DNA of 64,000 bases from JAFDCJ01 sp049669725 (GTDB lineage: Bacteria; Desulfobacterota; Desulfobacteria; Desulfobacterales; JAFDCJ01): assembly GCA_049669725.1 (NCBI GenBank), contig JBATKU010000084.1, positions 24,772-88,771 on the forward strand. The letters run 5' to 3'. Within the stretch, counting starts at the first letter, position 1, and every line of letters begins with the position of its first letter. A program made the position numbers and the translations under genes. Of this stretch, positions 35,528 through 44,023 are shown piece after piece. The notes under the pieces were generated by a model, which had not been told where the DNA came from, ran no database searches, and worked only from the letters and a program-made list of their open reading frames with translations.

Positions 35528-36034
35528 TTATTCTATAAGAACAAATCCGTAACGATTTTGAACGTCTTCTTTGTTTTGAAGTACATTGCAAGGTAACCCC
35601 TGGTTCCTTACCGTTTTGTATACATCAATACCAAAACTCTGATCACAGGGCCTTACCTTTTCTGGGGCTGGACATGCTTTACCCCGATCGACTGCACAGC
35701 TTTTGCATAACTTACAAGTCCTGATCGCAAAAGAAAAATAGTGCCCATCAAGGAAAGCGGTCCTTTCAATATCAAGAACAGCTTTGCTCAATTCCCCCGC
35801 ATCATGGGAATGAACAAGCAAAATACTCTGATACGCTTTTATCATTTCAATTCGTTCCTGATATGATGTATTCCTTGTATTGCATTTTATTGTTTGATTG
35901 AAAAAATCCTCACACCCCCATCGACACTTCAATATAGCTCTAATATCAAAATATATGTCATCAGGGGTGATTATTTTGGCATTAGCCATTTTAAGGTCTT
36001 TTGCAATGTGAATGTATTTATCCATATTTGACAC
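35528..36034 (-). CDS. DUF2284 metal-binding protein
   Basis: A 168-residue Cys-rich protein. LKCRWGCEDF and the C-terminal block RTCKLCKSCAVDRGK, ACPAPEKVRPCDQSFGID and GLPCNVL are hallmarks of DUF2284, thought to bind metal or an Fe-S cluster. It ends RYGFVLIE, so it is full length. The start is a GTG at 36034: AGAGGAG is about 5 bases ahead of it, while the in-frame ATG 9 bases inside is too far. Its upstream side has an attC-like repeat. Confidence 0.85.
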   Translation of the reverse strand: MSNMDKYIHIAKDLKMANAKIITPDDIYFDIRAILKCRWGCEDFFNQTIKCNTRNTSYQERIEMIKAYQSILLVHSHDAGELSKAVLDIERTAFLDGHYFSFAIRTCKLCKSCAVDRGKACPAPEKVRPCDQSFGIDVYKTVRNQGLPCNVLQNKEDVQNRYGFVLIE

Positions 36035-36068
36035 AGCTCTCCTCTGTTTTGGCAGGCCGAACGTTTTG

Positions 36069-36159
36069 AGCTAACTGCAGGCCACCTTCCCTACGAGCCT
36101 GCACCTCTTTTACCTAAAACCGCATAGTTTTTCCGGTCAGGTTCAGCGACTGGTTAGCT
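36069..36159 (-). repeat. Imperfect palindrome with AGCTAAC / GTTAGCT ends, attC-like
   Basis: On the minus strand AGCTAAC (36159-36153) opens and GTTAGCT (36075-36069) closes a 91-base element, a 7 of 7 match of the outer boxes. Inside are CAGTCGCTG next to the first box and TGCAGGC next to the second, plus a TGCAGGC/GCCTGCA hairpin. Size and box layout resemble an integron attC site, but the boxes do not fit RYYYAAC/GTTRRRY exactly and no integrase is present. Confidence 0.3.
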
Positions 36160-36277
36160 GAAGGAACTTAAATAATTTTCTACAAGTCGAATCGAAAGAC
36201 TTAAACTCTTCATAAGTATCTAAATGTCTACAATTAGGTCCTCCATATGTCCCGATATTATCCCTTTCAATTTTCAT
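36143..36277 (-). CDS. Possible 44-residue protein
   Basis: An open frame starting MKIERDNIGTYGGPN and ending FLQLTSR. Its ATG overlaps the last codons of the methyltransferase remnant and its stop lies inside the attC-like element. There is no clear ribosome-binding site other than the upstream coding frame. It may be the remains of a longer protein or chance. Confidence 0.25.
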   Translation of the reverse strand: MKIERDNIGTYGGPNCRHLDTYEEFKSFDSTCRKLFKFLQLTSR

Positions 36278-36630
36278 TTTTTATAGCAAGCAGATAGATA
36301 CGGTAAAATGTCAACCTAACTTGCATCGTTTTCGCTGCTTGTTTTTCAAATGAACCTCTTACGATATCCCTGAAAGCATTAATATATTCTTGAGATAGTT
36401 TGGTGCTGTAATAATCTTGATTCAGATATCCTGCTGCCGCCTGAATTGCCATCTTCCCATTTATTTTTAAAGAATTGTGACAAGCCTTGATAGCCTTTGC
36501 AGGGTTAACAAACCACTACCTCATCTTTTGGCTGAATTTCAAGAAGATCAAAAAGGATTTCACTTGCTGATCTTTGAACTACCGAATCTTTTTCGTACTT
36601 TTTTGAAATTTCACTAAAATTCGACATCAT
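36267..36630 (-). pseudogene. SAM-dependent methyltransferase remnant with two internal deletions
   Basis: The 5' part starts with ATG at 36630 (M2 at 36627, AAGGA ahead) and gives FSEISKKYEKDSVVQRSA up to QPKDEV, the N-terminus of a class I methyltransferase, where the DLGCGTG SAM-binding motif should follow. Instead the sequence jumps, with a frame change, to WFVNPAKAIKACHNSL (normally about 60-70 residues later), then after KMAIQA jumps again to AAGYLNQDYY, skipping about 100 more residues. It ends LTFYRIYLLAIKNEN, the normal C-terminus. The SAM site is gone, so no activity is expected. The family identification is from memory of such methyltransferases. Confidence 0.75.
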
Positions 36631-36689
36631 TCCTTCCTGTGGTCTGCAGGATAACCATAGTTCCAAGCACCAAAATACCATCAGGTTCT

Positions 36690-37958
36690 CTATTCTTGAT
36701 GCACTTTCCACATATCTTCGTCGGTGAAGCACTTCTCGGCATCCTCTTTATAGCTGGTGGCATCCAGCTCGACATTTCGCACTTCCGCCGCGCCTTGAAG
36801 GACCTCCTGGTAGTATTCGTGCTGAATCAGCAAATTCATGATTTCGTTGGTGCCGGTCCAGATCTGGCACAACCGAATGTCCCTGACTATTTTTTCAATG
36901 GGATAGACGTCGGTGTACCCGATGCCGCCCATGATTTGCATGGCTTTGTTGGCAATCTCCCAGCCGGCGTCGGTGGCAAAGCGTTTGGCCTCGCTGACAA
37001 TTCTGCGAACATTGGGTGCTTCGGCATCCACCGCTCTGGCGGCCATGTATACCAGGGCCCGGGCGGCATCCAGCCGGGTGATGGCATCGGCCACCATGAA
37101 TTGGACCGCCTGAAACCGCCGGATGGCCTGGCCGAAGGCGTGCCGTTTTTCACTGTATTTGACGGCCACTTCAAGCGCTGCGCGTACTCCAAGAGCAGCA
37201 GCGGCGGATGTCAGGCGCTCGGGAATCATCATCTGGTGAAATACCAGCGCCCCGCCGTGCAGCTCCCCGATGAGATTTTCCCTGGGAACCTTCACGTCTC
37301 TGAACACCAGGCGACCGGTACCTCCGCCCCTGGTGCCCATCAGCCCATACTGGTATTCGGCTTCAACACCCGGCCCGCGTTCAACCATTAAGGCGCTGAT
37401 ACGTTGATATTTATGAGAGTTGTCATCAAAGTTGGTGCGGCAATACACTAGGAACACATCCGCTTCGGTGGCGCCGACCACAAAGCGTTTTTGCCCGTTG
37501 ACCACAAAATGATCCCCTTTGTCTACCGCGCGGGTGGTGGCTCCGAAAAAATCCGAACCGCCCCGGGGCTCGGTGAGGGCTTCGGCGCTGATCATCTTGC
37601 CCTTTAAGATGGGCTTTAAAAAGCGCTCTTTTTGTTCGTCGGTGCCGAACACATGCAGGGCTTCGCCGACAATGGACGGCATCACAAAGGCACAGCCCAG
37701 GGTATTGCCCAAAACACCGATTTCCTCTTCGGCGATGACTTCAGACGTCCAAGGCAGGCCGCGTCCGCCCCATTGGGGATCAAACCGCAGACCCAACAGG
37801 TTGTGTGCGGCCAGGTTTTCAACATATTCCCGGGGGTACTTGATTTCATCCCGATCCAGAGCCCGAATAAAATCATGGGAAACCTCATCTCGTACAAATT
37901 TGCGGACCTCCTGTTGGAGCGCCCTTTCCTCCTCGGTCATTAATGGCTGGTAAAACAT
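36690..37958 (-). CDS. Acyl-CoA dehydrogenase
   Basis: A 422-residue FAD enzyme that oxidises an acyl-CoA to the 2,3-enoyl-CoA. EALTEPRGGSDFFGATTRA is the FAD/substrate loop, QKRFVVGATEADVFLV the middle beta domain, and KRHAFGQAIRRFQAVQFMVAD and QIMGGIGYTDVYPIEKIVRDIR the C-terminal helical domain with the conserved Arg-Asp run. The start at 37958 is set by ACGGAGG 7 bases ahead; a longer frame upstream is unsupported. It neighbours a cupin, an MFS carrier and, past the remnant region, the acyl-CoA ligase and ferredoxin. Confidence 0.93.
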   Translation of the reverse strand: MFYQPLMTEEERALQQEVRKFVRDEVSHDFIRALDRDEIKYPREYVENLAAHNLLGLRFDPQWGGRGLPWTSEVIAEEEIGVLGNTLGCAFVMPSIVGEALHVFGTDEQKERFLKPILKGKMISAEALTEPRGGSDFFGATTRAVDKGDHFVVNGQKRFVVGATEADVFLVYCRTNFDDNSHKYQRISALMVERGPGVEAEYQYGLMGTRGGGTGRLVFRDVKVPRENLIGELHGGALVFHQMMIPERLTSAAAALGVRAALEVAVKYSEKRHAFGQAIRRFQAVQFMVADAITRLDAARALVYMAARAVDAEAPNVRRIVSEAKRFATDAGWEIANKAMQIMGGIGYTDVYPIEKIVRDIRLCQIWTGTNEIMNLLIQHEYYQEVLQGAAEVRNVELDATSYKEDAEKCFTDEDMWKVHQE

Positions 37959-38075
37959 GATCGACCTCCGTTTATTGTAGTGAAAGTGTGATCGGATTTC
38001 CAGACCACAGGTCGTGGGTGACATCTTTTCTAATAACGAATAACTCCATTTGAGCGGTTTTCTCTCAAATGGGAT

Positions 38076-38435
38076 TTAGTCTTCCAATTGAGTCAGTTCG
38101 CTCCCCAGGCGTGAGACGTAGATGTGAGAGAAAGCAGAGTCCTCATCGGCACCATGCCAATGCTTCTTGCCGGCGGGGATCAGCACCACATCTCCGACCG
38201 TGATTGCTACCTTATCTGTTTCTGTGGCGATGTAGCCTTTGCCGGATGTGACGATGAGAACCTGCTCGCTATCGTGGGCGTGAAACTTGTTGCGAACGCC
38301 TTTGCCGAAGTTGACAATGTTGAGGTTGAATTCTTTGCTGTCCTGCAGCAGCACCTGCCGGCTGACCTCCGGCCCTGTGAACAGCGGGCTCTCGATGGTT
38401 TCTCTGGCAACCGTATTCATTCTGATGACGTGCAT
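38076..38435 (-). CDS. Cupin protein with intact metal motif
   Basis: A 119-residue single-domain cupin. NKFHAHDSEQVLIVTSGKG carries HxH and Glu ligands and IPAGKKHWHGA the second-motif His, so metal binding is likely. Relatives include carboxymuconolactone-pathway and quercetinase-like small cupins, but the reaction is unknown. AAAGGAGC precedes the ATG at 38435. A 9-bp stem (38046-38054 with 38064-38072) follows, before the acyl-CoA dehydrogenase gene. Confidence 0.82.
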   Translation of the reverse strand: MHVIRMNTVARETIESPLFTGPEVSRQVLLQDSKEFNLNIVNFGKGVRNKFHAHDSEQVLIVTSGKGYIATETDKVAITVGDVVLIPAGKKHWHGADEDSAFSHIYVSRLGSELTQLED

Positions 38436-38491
38436 TTTTAGCTCCTTTTTTTGAAAGGGAATATGGTTAAAATCCCCTCGGTAATGTCCGT

Positions 38492-39736
38492 CTACGGATT
38501 AGGCTTTTTTAGAAACAGAGAAGAAATCATTCCAAGCAGCGATATTCCGCCGGCCGTCAGAAACGGTACTGTAAAAGAATGGGTGATATCTGCCAAATAA
38601 CCTCCCAACGCCGGCCCCAGGGCCTGGCCGATGCCGAAAAACAGGGTAACAAACCCCAGACCGGCGGGTGCCAGGCGCGGCCCCACAAGATCACCGGCGG
38701 TGGCCGCCATTATGGTCGGAATACTCCAGGCCGTCAGTCCGAACATAACCGCTGATAGATAGATAGCGAATTTGGCTTTAAACAGGGCATAGATAATGTA
38801 AGAGAGCCCGAGGACCAGGTAGGCTAACGCTGAACCTTTGCTTCTTCCAAGGCGGTCGGATATGCCGCCCCAGATCACGCCGCAAAAAATGCTCAACCCT
38901 CCCACCAAAGCCCACATCCCCCCGGCCGCTTCCTGGGTAAAACCCATTTCCTCAACCAGATAGGCGGCGAAAAACACCATGTATATAATGTAGGACAGAC
39001 CATAGAAGAAATAAACCGCACCCAGGTACCACACCGAACCTAACTTAATAACGCCGGTCCACTGGAGGGCAGACACCTTTTTTGTTTCCGAAGAAGCCGC
39101 CGGAGGGACTTGCGTTTCTTCTGTGCCCACCTGCTGCAATCCCATTTGATCCGGGCTGTTGCGTACAAACCCGTAGATGATCCCGGAAGTTAACAGCACC
39201 GCACCCCCCAGAATGTACCAGGATAGCCGCCAGCCGTTTTGACCGAAGGCGCCCAATATGGGCGGTACCACCAGACCTGAAATCAGGGTACCGGCACCGA
39301 TGCCGCCGGAGACAATCCCGGTGGCAAACCCACGCTTTTTGATGGTAAACCAGGCCGAACCCAGGGCCATGGCGGGAACAAACGCGGCGCCGTTGCCCAG
39401 ACCGGTCAGAAGGCGCATGGCAAAGGCAAAACCAAATGATTGCGCCAGGCCGGTTAAAATCATGGTCACCCCCATGAGGACCAGGGCCAGGGAGATGACA
39501 ATGCGTGTTCCGAAGCGAGCGGCCAGAAAACCCCCGATGATAGCCATGGTCAAGTAGCCGATAAAATTTCCGGTACCCAACAGGCCCAGCTGGGTGTAGT
39601 TGAACTGAAGACCGTCTTTCATGGCCGGGAGGATTATGGTGTAGGACATGCGGCCGAACCCATGGGCGGCGATGGTGGTCAGAAGCCCCATGAATATGAC
39701 GACCCAACCGTAGTGGATTTTACCCTCTGTTTTCAT
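38492..39736 (-). CDS. MFS transporter, monocarboxylate/oxalate-formate type
   Basis: A 414-residue carrier with twelve hydrophobic segments. KIHYGWVVIFMGLL at the start is typical of the OFA/monocarboxylate subfamily, and GGFLAARFGTRIVI matches the MFS loop 2-3 pattern; GGISDRLGRSKGSALAYLV is the equivalent in the second half. The substrate is probably an organic acid, by family and by neighbours. The ATG at 39736 has GGGGAG 8 bases ahead; an upstream in-frame start is not supported. Confidence 0.88.
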   Translation of the reverse strand: MKTEGKIHYGWVVIFMGLLTTIAAHGFGRMSYTIILPAMKDGLQFNYTQLGLLGTGNFIGYLTMAIIGGFLAARFGTRIVISLALVLMGVTMILTGLAQSFGFAFAMRLLTGLGNGAAFVPAMALGSAWFTIKKRGFATGIVSGGIGAGTLISGLVVPPILGAFGQNGWRLSWYILGGAVLLTSGIIYGFVRNSPDQMGLQQVGTEETQVPPAASSETKKVSALQWTGVIKLGSVWYLGAVYFFYGLSYIIYMVFFAAYLVEEMGFTQEAAGGMWALVGGLSIFCGVIWGGISDRLGRSKGSALAYLVLGLSYIIYALFKAKFAIYLSAVMFGLTAWSIPTIMAATAGDLVGPRLAPAGLGFVTLFFGIGQALGPALGGYLADITHSFTVPFLTAGGISLLGMISSLFLKKPNP

Positions 39737-39936
39737 TCTGTCGCTCCCCTCTTCTTTGTGAATATTCCAGGGTTTTGAAACCATTTCTAAGTATTTTACG
39801 ATACATCACCGATGGACAATATTAAATAAAAAAATTCTGATTCAAATTTTATCTTGATTTTCCCTTTAATTTATTGATATTTCAATAAATTATATTTTCC
39901 CGGCAATCCAGGATTTTCTGGAACCAAGGATATTTT

Positions 39937-40239
39937 ATGATGAGCAAAATTGAAAAAAGGCTGGTTGTCGTCGCCCTTGTGTTCGTTGCCATTTATCTGG
40001 GGGCTGCAGCCATTACCATTCACACACGGATAACCAGGGGAGACAGAATAGAACGGTTCGAGTCCCCGGATTTAACTCCCGCCGAAGGTCAATTGCTGAT
40101 CGCCGAATTGTTTCTCCCGGTTATGATTCTTTTCACTCTCACCATCTGTTTTATCATCGTAAGAAAACAGCGGGCAAATAAATTGCTTAAAATGGAAAAA
40201 GAAGAGAAGGCCGAAGAAAAGATCGAAAAACTCCAGTAG
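39937..40239 (+). CDS. Small two-helix membrane protein, function unknown
   Basis: A 100-residue protein with two membrane helices (LVVVALVFVAIYLGAAAITI and LFLPVMILFTLTICFIIV) and a highly charged C-terminal tail (KMEKEEKAEEKIEKLQ). Family not recognised. It converges on the large zinc-ribbon gene, with 13 bases between stops. Confidence 0.55.
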   Translation: MMSKIEKRLVVVALVFVAIYLGAAAITIHTRITRGDRIERFESPDLTPAEGQLLIAELFLPVMILFTLTICFIIVRKQRANKLLKMEKEEKAEEKIEKLQ

Positions 40240-40252
40240 TACATTCATTGAC

Positions 40253-42736
40253 CTAACTTTCAATGAATTTTGCTTCCTTCCATCCTTTCTTATCATAATT
40301 TTCAGGCAAATATTTAAGGGTTTCGCCATTTAGCGGTTTCATGAACACCTGACCCCACTGTAAGAAGAAGGTTGGCTGGGACGTGTCCTGCGGTATGGCT
40401 ACCAGGTCCGGATGCCGGGTCAGGGCCGATGTGTTGACACTTCCTTTTTCCCAGACGAATTTGGTTTTTTGGGATCGACGCGCGTATTCTTTGTTGACGC
40501 CGTTGGCCTCTGCACCGGAAAGTACTGTAAAATAATACCCTTTATATGGTTTTGCCTTGTAGCCAAAGCGTTTCTGGCCGGCGGGATCCGAATGGGCGAT
40601 GTCCTTGCCGAACAACTTCATGGGTTTCTTGCCATTGCGATAATAAAGGTAGTACAATCCTGCCAGATCATCCCCATAATAGGAGCGATCTTTGCGACGT
40701 GCGCGGTCGACTGACTTCATAGTTGTGACGATATCACGGTGATTGTCAATGGTGCTCTTGTATTTTTGATAGATTTTATCATTTAGGGGCCTTTGCTTGA
40801 TATCGAATTTAATTTTCTTTTCCAGGGTTTTGGTCGAGAGATCCATTTCAAAACTGGCCGGCTGCCCCCAGAAATATATTTTACGTTTGCCTCCTTTGCT
40901 GTTGGAGCGGTTACCCTGTTTGAGCCGTTTACCAAAACTGTCGTACGCCATCACCTGGATGATTTGGGATTTGCCTGTACTGTAGCTGACTTCATTCTTG
41001 TTAAAACTGACTGTGACCGGCTCACCCGATGAAAGATCCCGGGTTTGAGGCTTACCACCTTCTTTTTTGGCAAAGCTCAGCCGCTTGATGTCTGTTCTAA
41101 TTTTCAGTTGAACCATGCCGAAAACAGCGCTGACGTTGGCCAACTGGCTCTTTTCCAGTCTGAAGCTGATATCCGAAGCACCTTGAAGGGCAGTGCCAGT
41201 CAAAAACTGCGGCTGGTTGTGGCCGAAAAAATGCACCTCCCAGTCGGCCTGGCCGCTGAAGGGTCCTTTGGATAGCCGAATTTTAAGATTATCGGTCCAC
41301 TCGCGCTCGCCGGCGTCTCTCCATGTGACCGCAAGGTTCTCTAAATCCTGATTTGAAAAATCACTGTAGGTTGGCACCGGGTGACGGTTATATCGAATGC
41401 GTTTTGGAATTTCCGGTTTGCGCGACAATCTGAATTCCTGGCCACCGTTTAAATCCACCTCAATTTCAAAAGGGCATTCAAGCATACTGGCGGCGACAAC
41501 CACTTTGAGCCGGTCAATGATACCTTGAAACCGCCTGGAAACCGAGGAAGAGGCGCTTATGGATTCCCTGGATGCCAGGGCCTTGCCGGTTTTATCATAA
41601 GCTATCAGGCGCACGGATTTCCCCCCGGCGTATGTTACATCGGCAACGTCTTTTTCAAGGCGGCCGAGGGTGACCTGAATACCGCCGGATTTTTTAAGAC
41701 GGCCTTTTTCTTCTCCGCTTTTGAATTCAAATATCTGCAGTGCATCCGGCAGCAACAGCATAAATTGAATTCTGGCCGTTCCCAGCGATTCCGGTGGCGT
41801 TCCGGTTTTGACACTCAAAAAAATGCTGCCGGGGAGTGCACGGCCGGGGTTGATCGCGGGGTTAAATTTGTTTTCCTCGGCCCGCTGAATATCCTTACCA
41901 TCCGGCGATTGAATTGATCGCACTTCGTAGGTTAATTCCGCCAGGGCGGCATTGGGAATGTTAACCGGATCCAGGTCAAGGGCCATCTGGGGATTTTCGC
42001 CAAAACTCCAGTAATGTTCCGGGAAAAGACCCTGTTTGACAATCTGGGGAATTTTGGGCTTAAGAGATTTTTCGTCAACCGTGGTAAATAAGGGAGGATC
42101 ATCCGCATATTCAGCCGCCACCGGTCCTGCAGAGGGAGTCAACGCCGTTTTGACACGCTGATCGAGATTGTCCAATGTCAAGGGGACCTTCAGATCGAGC
42201 TCCGAAAAAGGACCGGCTTCCAAAAGAGCGGCCTTTTGTTTATCGGATACCGGCGCAAATTGAGGCTGTTCCCTGTCTTTATAGAACCTGAGACCGGTAA
42301 AAGCGACGATCATTATCACCAGAATGATCCCGGCGGCAATGGCGTACAGTCCGATTTTTTTTCCGGACCGCCGAACAGCCGGAGTCGAATCTGACGGGGC
42401 GGACTCATGTTTTAAAGGTAAAACATTTGCCGTCGGCAGCGCAATACGATGCCCGCAAGCCTTGCATTTAAATGCCTTCGCTGTAGGGGGGATTTTTTCC
42501 GGTCGAATGTTATAACTTTTGCTGCAGCTTGGACAGGTGATGGTGAGAATATCCGGTTGTTGGGATGGTTGGACCGCAGGTCGGATCGCCGGTTTCTCGG
42601 CCGGGGGCGTCGCGTCTTTTGTCTTTAGCAGCATAGATTGCCCGCAGGCTTTGCATTTAGCAGCTTTTGTACCCGGTGGAATTTTGGCTTTATTGATCGT
42701 ATATATTTTTTGGCATTTGGGACAGGTGATTTTCAT
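40253..42736 (-). CDS. Large membrane protein with two MJ0042-type zinc ribbons
   Basis: An 827-residue protein. Two N-terminal zinc ribbons, ITCPKCQKIYTINKAKIPPG with KCKACGQSM (residues 3-38) and ITCPSCSKSYNIRPEKIPP with KCKACGHRI (about 64-98), are typical of the MJ0042 family. One membrane helix follows (IGLYAIAAGIILVIMIVAF, about 131-150), so the ribbons face the cytoplasm and about 670 residues face the periplasm. The periplasmic part is beta-rich with repeated IQVMAYDSFGK and VRLIAYDKTGK elements, and I do not recognise it. Function unknown. Confidence 0.75.
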   Translation of the reverse strand: MKITCPKCQKIYTINKAKIPPGTKAAKCKACGQSMLLKTKDATPPAEKPAIRPAVQPSQQPDILTITCPSCSKSYNIRPEKIPPTAKAFKCKACGHRIALPTANVLPLKHESAPSDSTPAVRRSGKKIGLYAIAAGIILVIMIVAFTGLRFYKDREQPQFAPVSDKQKAALLEAGPFSELDLKVPLTLDNLDQRVKTALTPSAGPVAAEYADDPPLFTTVDEKSLKPKIPQIVKQGLFPEHYWSFGENPQMALDLDPVNIPNAALAELTYEVRSIQSPDGKDIQRAEENKFNPAINPGRALPGSIFLSVKTGTPPESLGTARIQFMLLLPDALQIFEFKSGEEKGRLKKSGGIQVTLGRLEKDVADVTYAGGKSVRLIAYDKTGKALASRESISASSSVSRRFQGIIDRLKVVVAASMLECPFEIEVDLNGGQEFRLSRKPEIPKRIRYNRHPVPTYSDFSNQDLENLAVTWRDAGEREWTDNLKIRLSKGPFSGQADWEVHFFGHNQPQFLTGTALQGASDISFRLEKSQLANVSAVFGMVQLKIRTDIKRLSFAKKEGGKPQTRDLSSGEPVTVSFNKNEVSYSTGKSQIIQVMAYDSFGKRLKQGNRSNSKGGKRKIYFWGQPASFEMDLSTKTLEKKIKFDIKQRPLNDKIYQKYKSTIDNHRDIVTTMKSVDRARRKDRSYYGDDLAGLYYLYYRNGKKPMKLFGKDIAHSDPAGQKRFGYKAKPYKGYYFTVLSGAEANGVNKEYARRSQKTKFVWEKGSVNTSALTRHPDLVAIPQDTSQPTFFLQWGQVFMKPLNGETLKYLPENYDKKGWKEAKFIES

Positions 42737-42800
42737 GGATTGAGGCCATAATATTTGGTTTTAACCAAACACATGATGATTTCGTTTTACATAGGAATTA

Positions 42801-43115
42801 TCACATCTGGTTGAATTGCTTGAGGTATTGTTCCCATTCCATGGGAAGCAGTTGTTTTTTAGCGTTGTTGCATTTTTTGCAGCAGGGTACCACATTGCCT
42901 TTGGTGCTCTTCCCGCCGCGGGATATGGGCACGACATGGTCCATGGTCAGGTCTTTGGGCGAGACAGTGCAGCCGCAGTAATGGCAAAGACCTTTGTCCA
43001 GGCGGCGTTTCCACCACTGTGATTCTCTTAACGCCCGTGCTTTTTGACGCTCCCGTTTCAGATCGTCTTCGCCAAGATCATAGGCGAAGGGCTGGATTGG
43101 ATTTTTCCGTTTCAT
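42801..43115 (-). CDS. HNH endonuclease
   Basis: A 104-residue protein with a zinc-supported HNH fold: CHYCGCTVSPKDLTMDHVVP (CxxC and the catalytic DH), SRGGKSTKGNVVPCCKKCNN (second CxxC and the Asn) and KQLLP. Stand-alone proteins like this are common and may serve in DNA repair, defence or have a decayed mobile origin. The ATG at 43115 starts 19 bases after the ATP-grasp stop; a longer frame overlaps that gene and is not supported. Confidence 0.85.
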   Translation of the reverse strand: MKRKNPIQPFAYDLGEDDLKRERQKARALRESQWWKRRLDKGLCHYCGCTVSPKDLTMDHVVPISRGGKSTKGNVVPCCKKCNNAKKQLLPMEWEQYLKQFNQM

Positions 43116-43134
43116 ATGTTTTTTACTATTTAAC

Positions 43135-43968
43135 TTAGCCCAGTCCGACCAGCCAGGTCTGGAATTCCTCCAGCAATATACGGTAGTAAGCTTCCGAGCC
43201 GCCCAGGCCTTTGCGGCCGAAAAAATAATTGATCTCAAGCAGCATGGGTTCGGGATTTTCAATATCAGAGGAAAAGATGACATCAAAACCGGCCAGATCA
43301 ATTCCTGTTTTGTGGCATATTTGCTTCACAAGGGCAATTGCTTTTTGTTGCAGTGAAGGTTCGGCTTCTGAATCAATCACAGCTCCCCGCCCCAGATTGG
43401 TGTAGAAACGGCTGTCATCTTGCTGGATGCGCCAGTATGAAATGATGCGCTTTCCAATGACAACAACCCGCAACGACCGGTTGCGGGTTGCAATATATTC
43501 CTGCAGCAGAAATCCGGACTGACCGGATTTTTCAAATTCAGCAGTTTTTTGTAGAATGCTGCTTAAATCATCCTCCGACTTGATCAGAAATACGGTTTCC
43601 CCCTCACCGCCCCAGTCAAATTTGAAAACAAAGGGATAACTCGAGTTGCCTGCTGAAGATTGCTCCCCTATATATCGGTGAAACGAAGTGAGATTCAAAA
43701 ATATTTCAGATGCCGGATGGGCAATATTGAATTCCCGAAACAACTTTATCTGACCTAACTTCCCAGGATATTTGAACCGGACGTTGTAATCGGGAAATAC
43801 ATGGGGGCAGTTTGCGCGGGCCATTTCAAATAATGACCGGTAGCAGCCCTGGGGAAGAATGACGGCGTCCGCTGCTTTAATAGCTGTCAAATCCTCCTCA
43901 CCGGGTTCCCGTCCGGCACAGGTGATATTTTTGTCAGCTTCAAATAATGGATGAAAAGATAGGATCAT
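43135..43968 (-). CDS. ATP-grasp protein (RimK/glutathione-synthase-like)
   Basis: A 277-residue enzyme. YPFVFKFDWGGEGETVFLI holds the ATP-binding Lys and Gly-rich loop, FLLQEYIATRNRSLRVVVIG the adenine pocket and lid, and MLLEINYFFGRKGLGG the metal-binding Glu/Asn region. ATP-grasp enzymes ligate a carboxylate to an amine or thiol through an acyl phosphate. The substrates are unknown. It lies between the pilus operon and the HNH gene. Confidence 0.82.
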   Translation of the reverse strand: MILSFHPLFEADKNITCAGREPGEEDLTAIKAADAVILPQGCYRSLFEMARANCPHVFPDYNVRFKYPGKLGQIKLFREFNIAHPASEIFLNLTSFHRYIGEQSSAGNSSYPFVFKFDWGGEGETVFLIKSEDDLSSILQKTAEFEKSGQSGFLLQEYIATRNRSLRVVVIGKRIISYWRIQQDDSRFYTNLGRGAVIDSEAEPSLQQKAIALVKQICHKTGIDLAGFDVIFSSDIENPEPMLLEINYFFGRKGLGGSEAYYRILLEEFQTWLVGLG

Positions 43969-44023
43969 TTTGAAAATTAGGGGACAGGGTTGTTTTTTGC
44001 ATTTCTGTCATTTTTAGGTTGGT

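Noticed and set aside
36639..37391. A 250-residue open frame on the plus strand
   Set aside because: It lies entirely opposite the acyl-CoA dehydrogenase gene and has no family motif or ribosome-binding site; it is a shadow of a GC-rich coding region.
39045..39707. A 220-residue minus-strand frame rich in His, Arg and Gly
   Set aside because: It is an alternative frame of the MFS transporter gene, with shadow-type composition.
42801..43301. A longer HNH endonuclease of 166 residues
   Set aside because: The extra N-terminus overlaps the ATP-grasp gene in another frame and has no support; the ATG at 43115 gives a complete domain.
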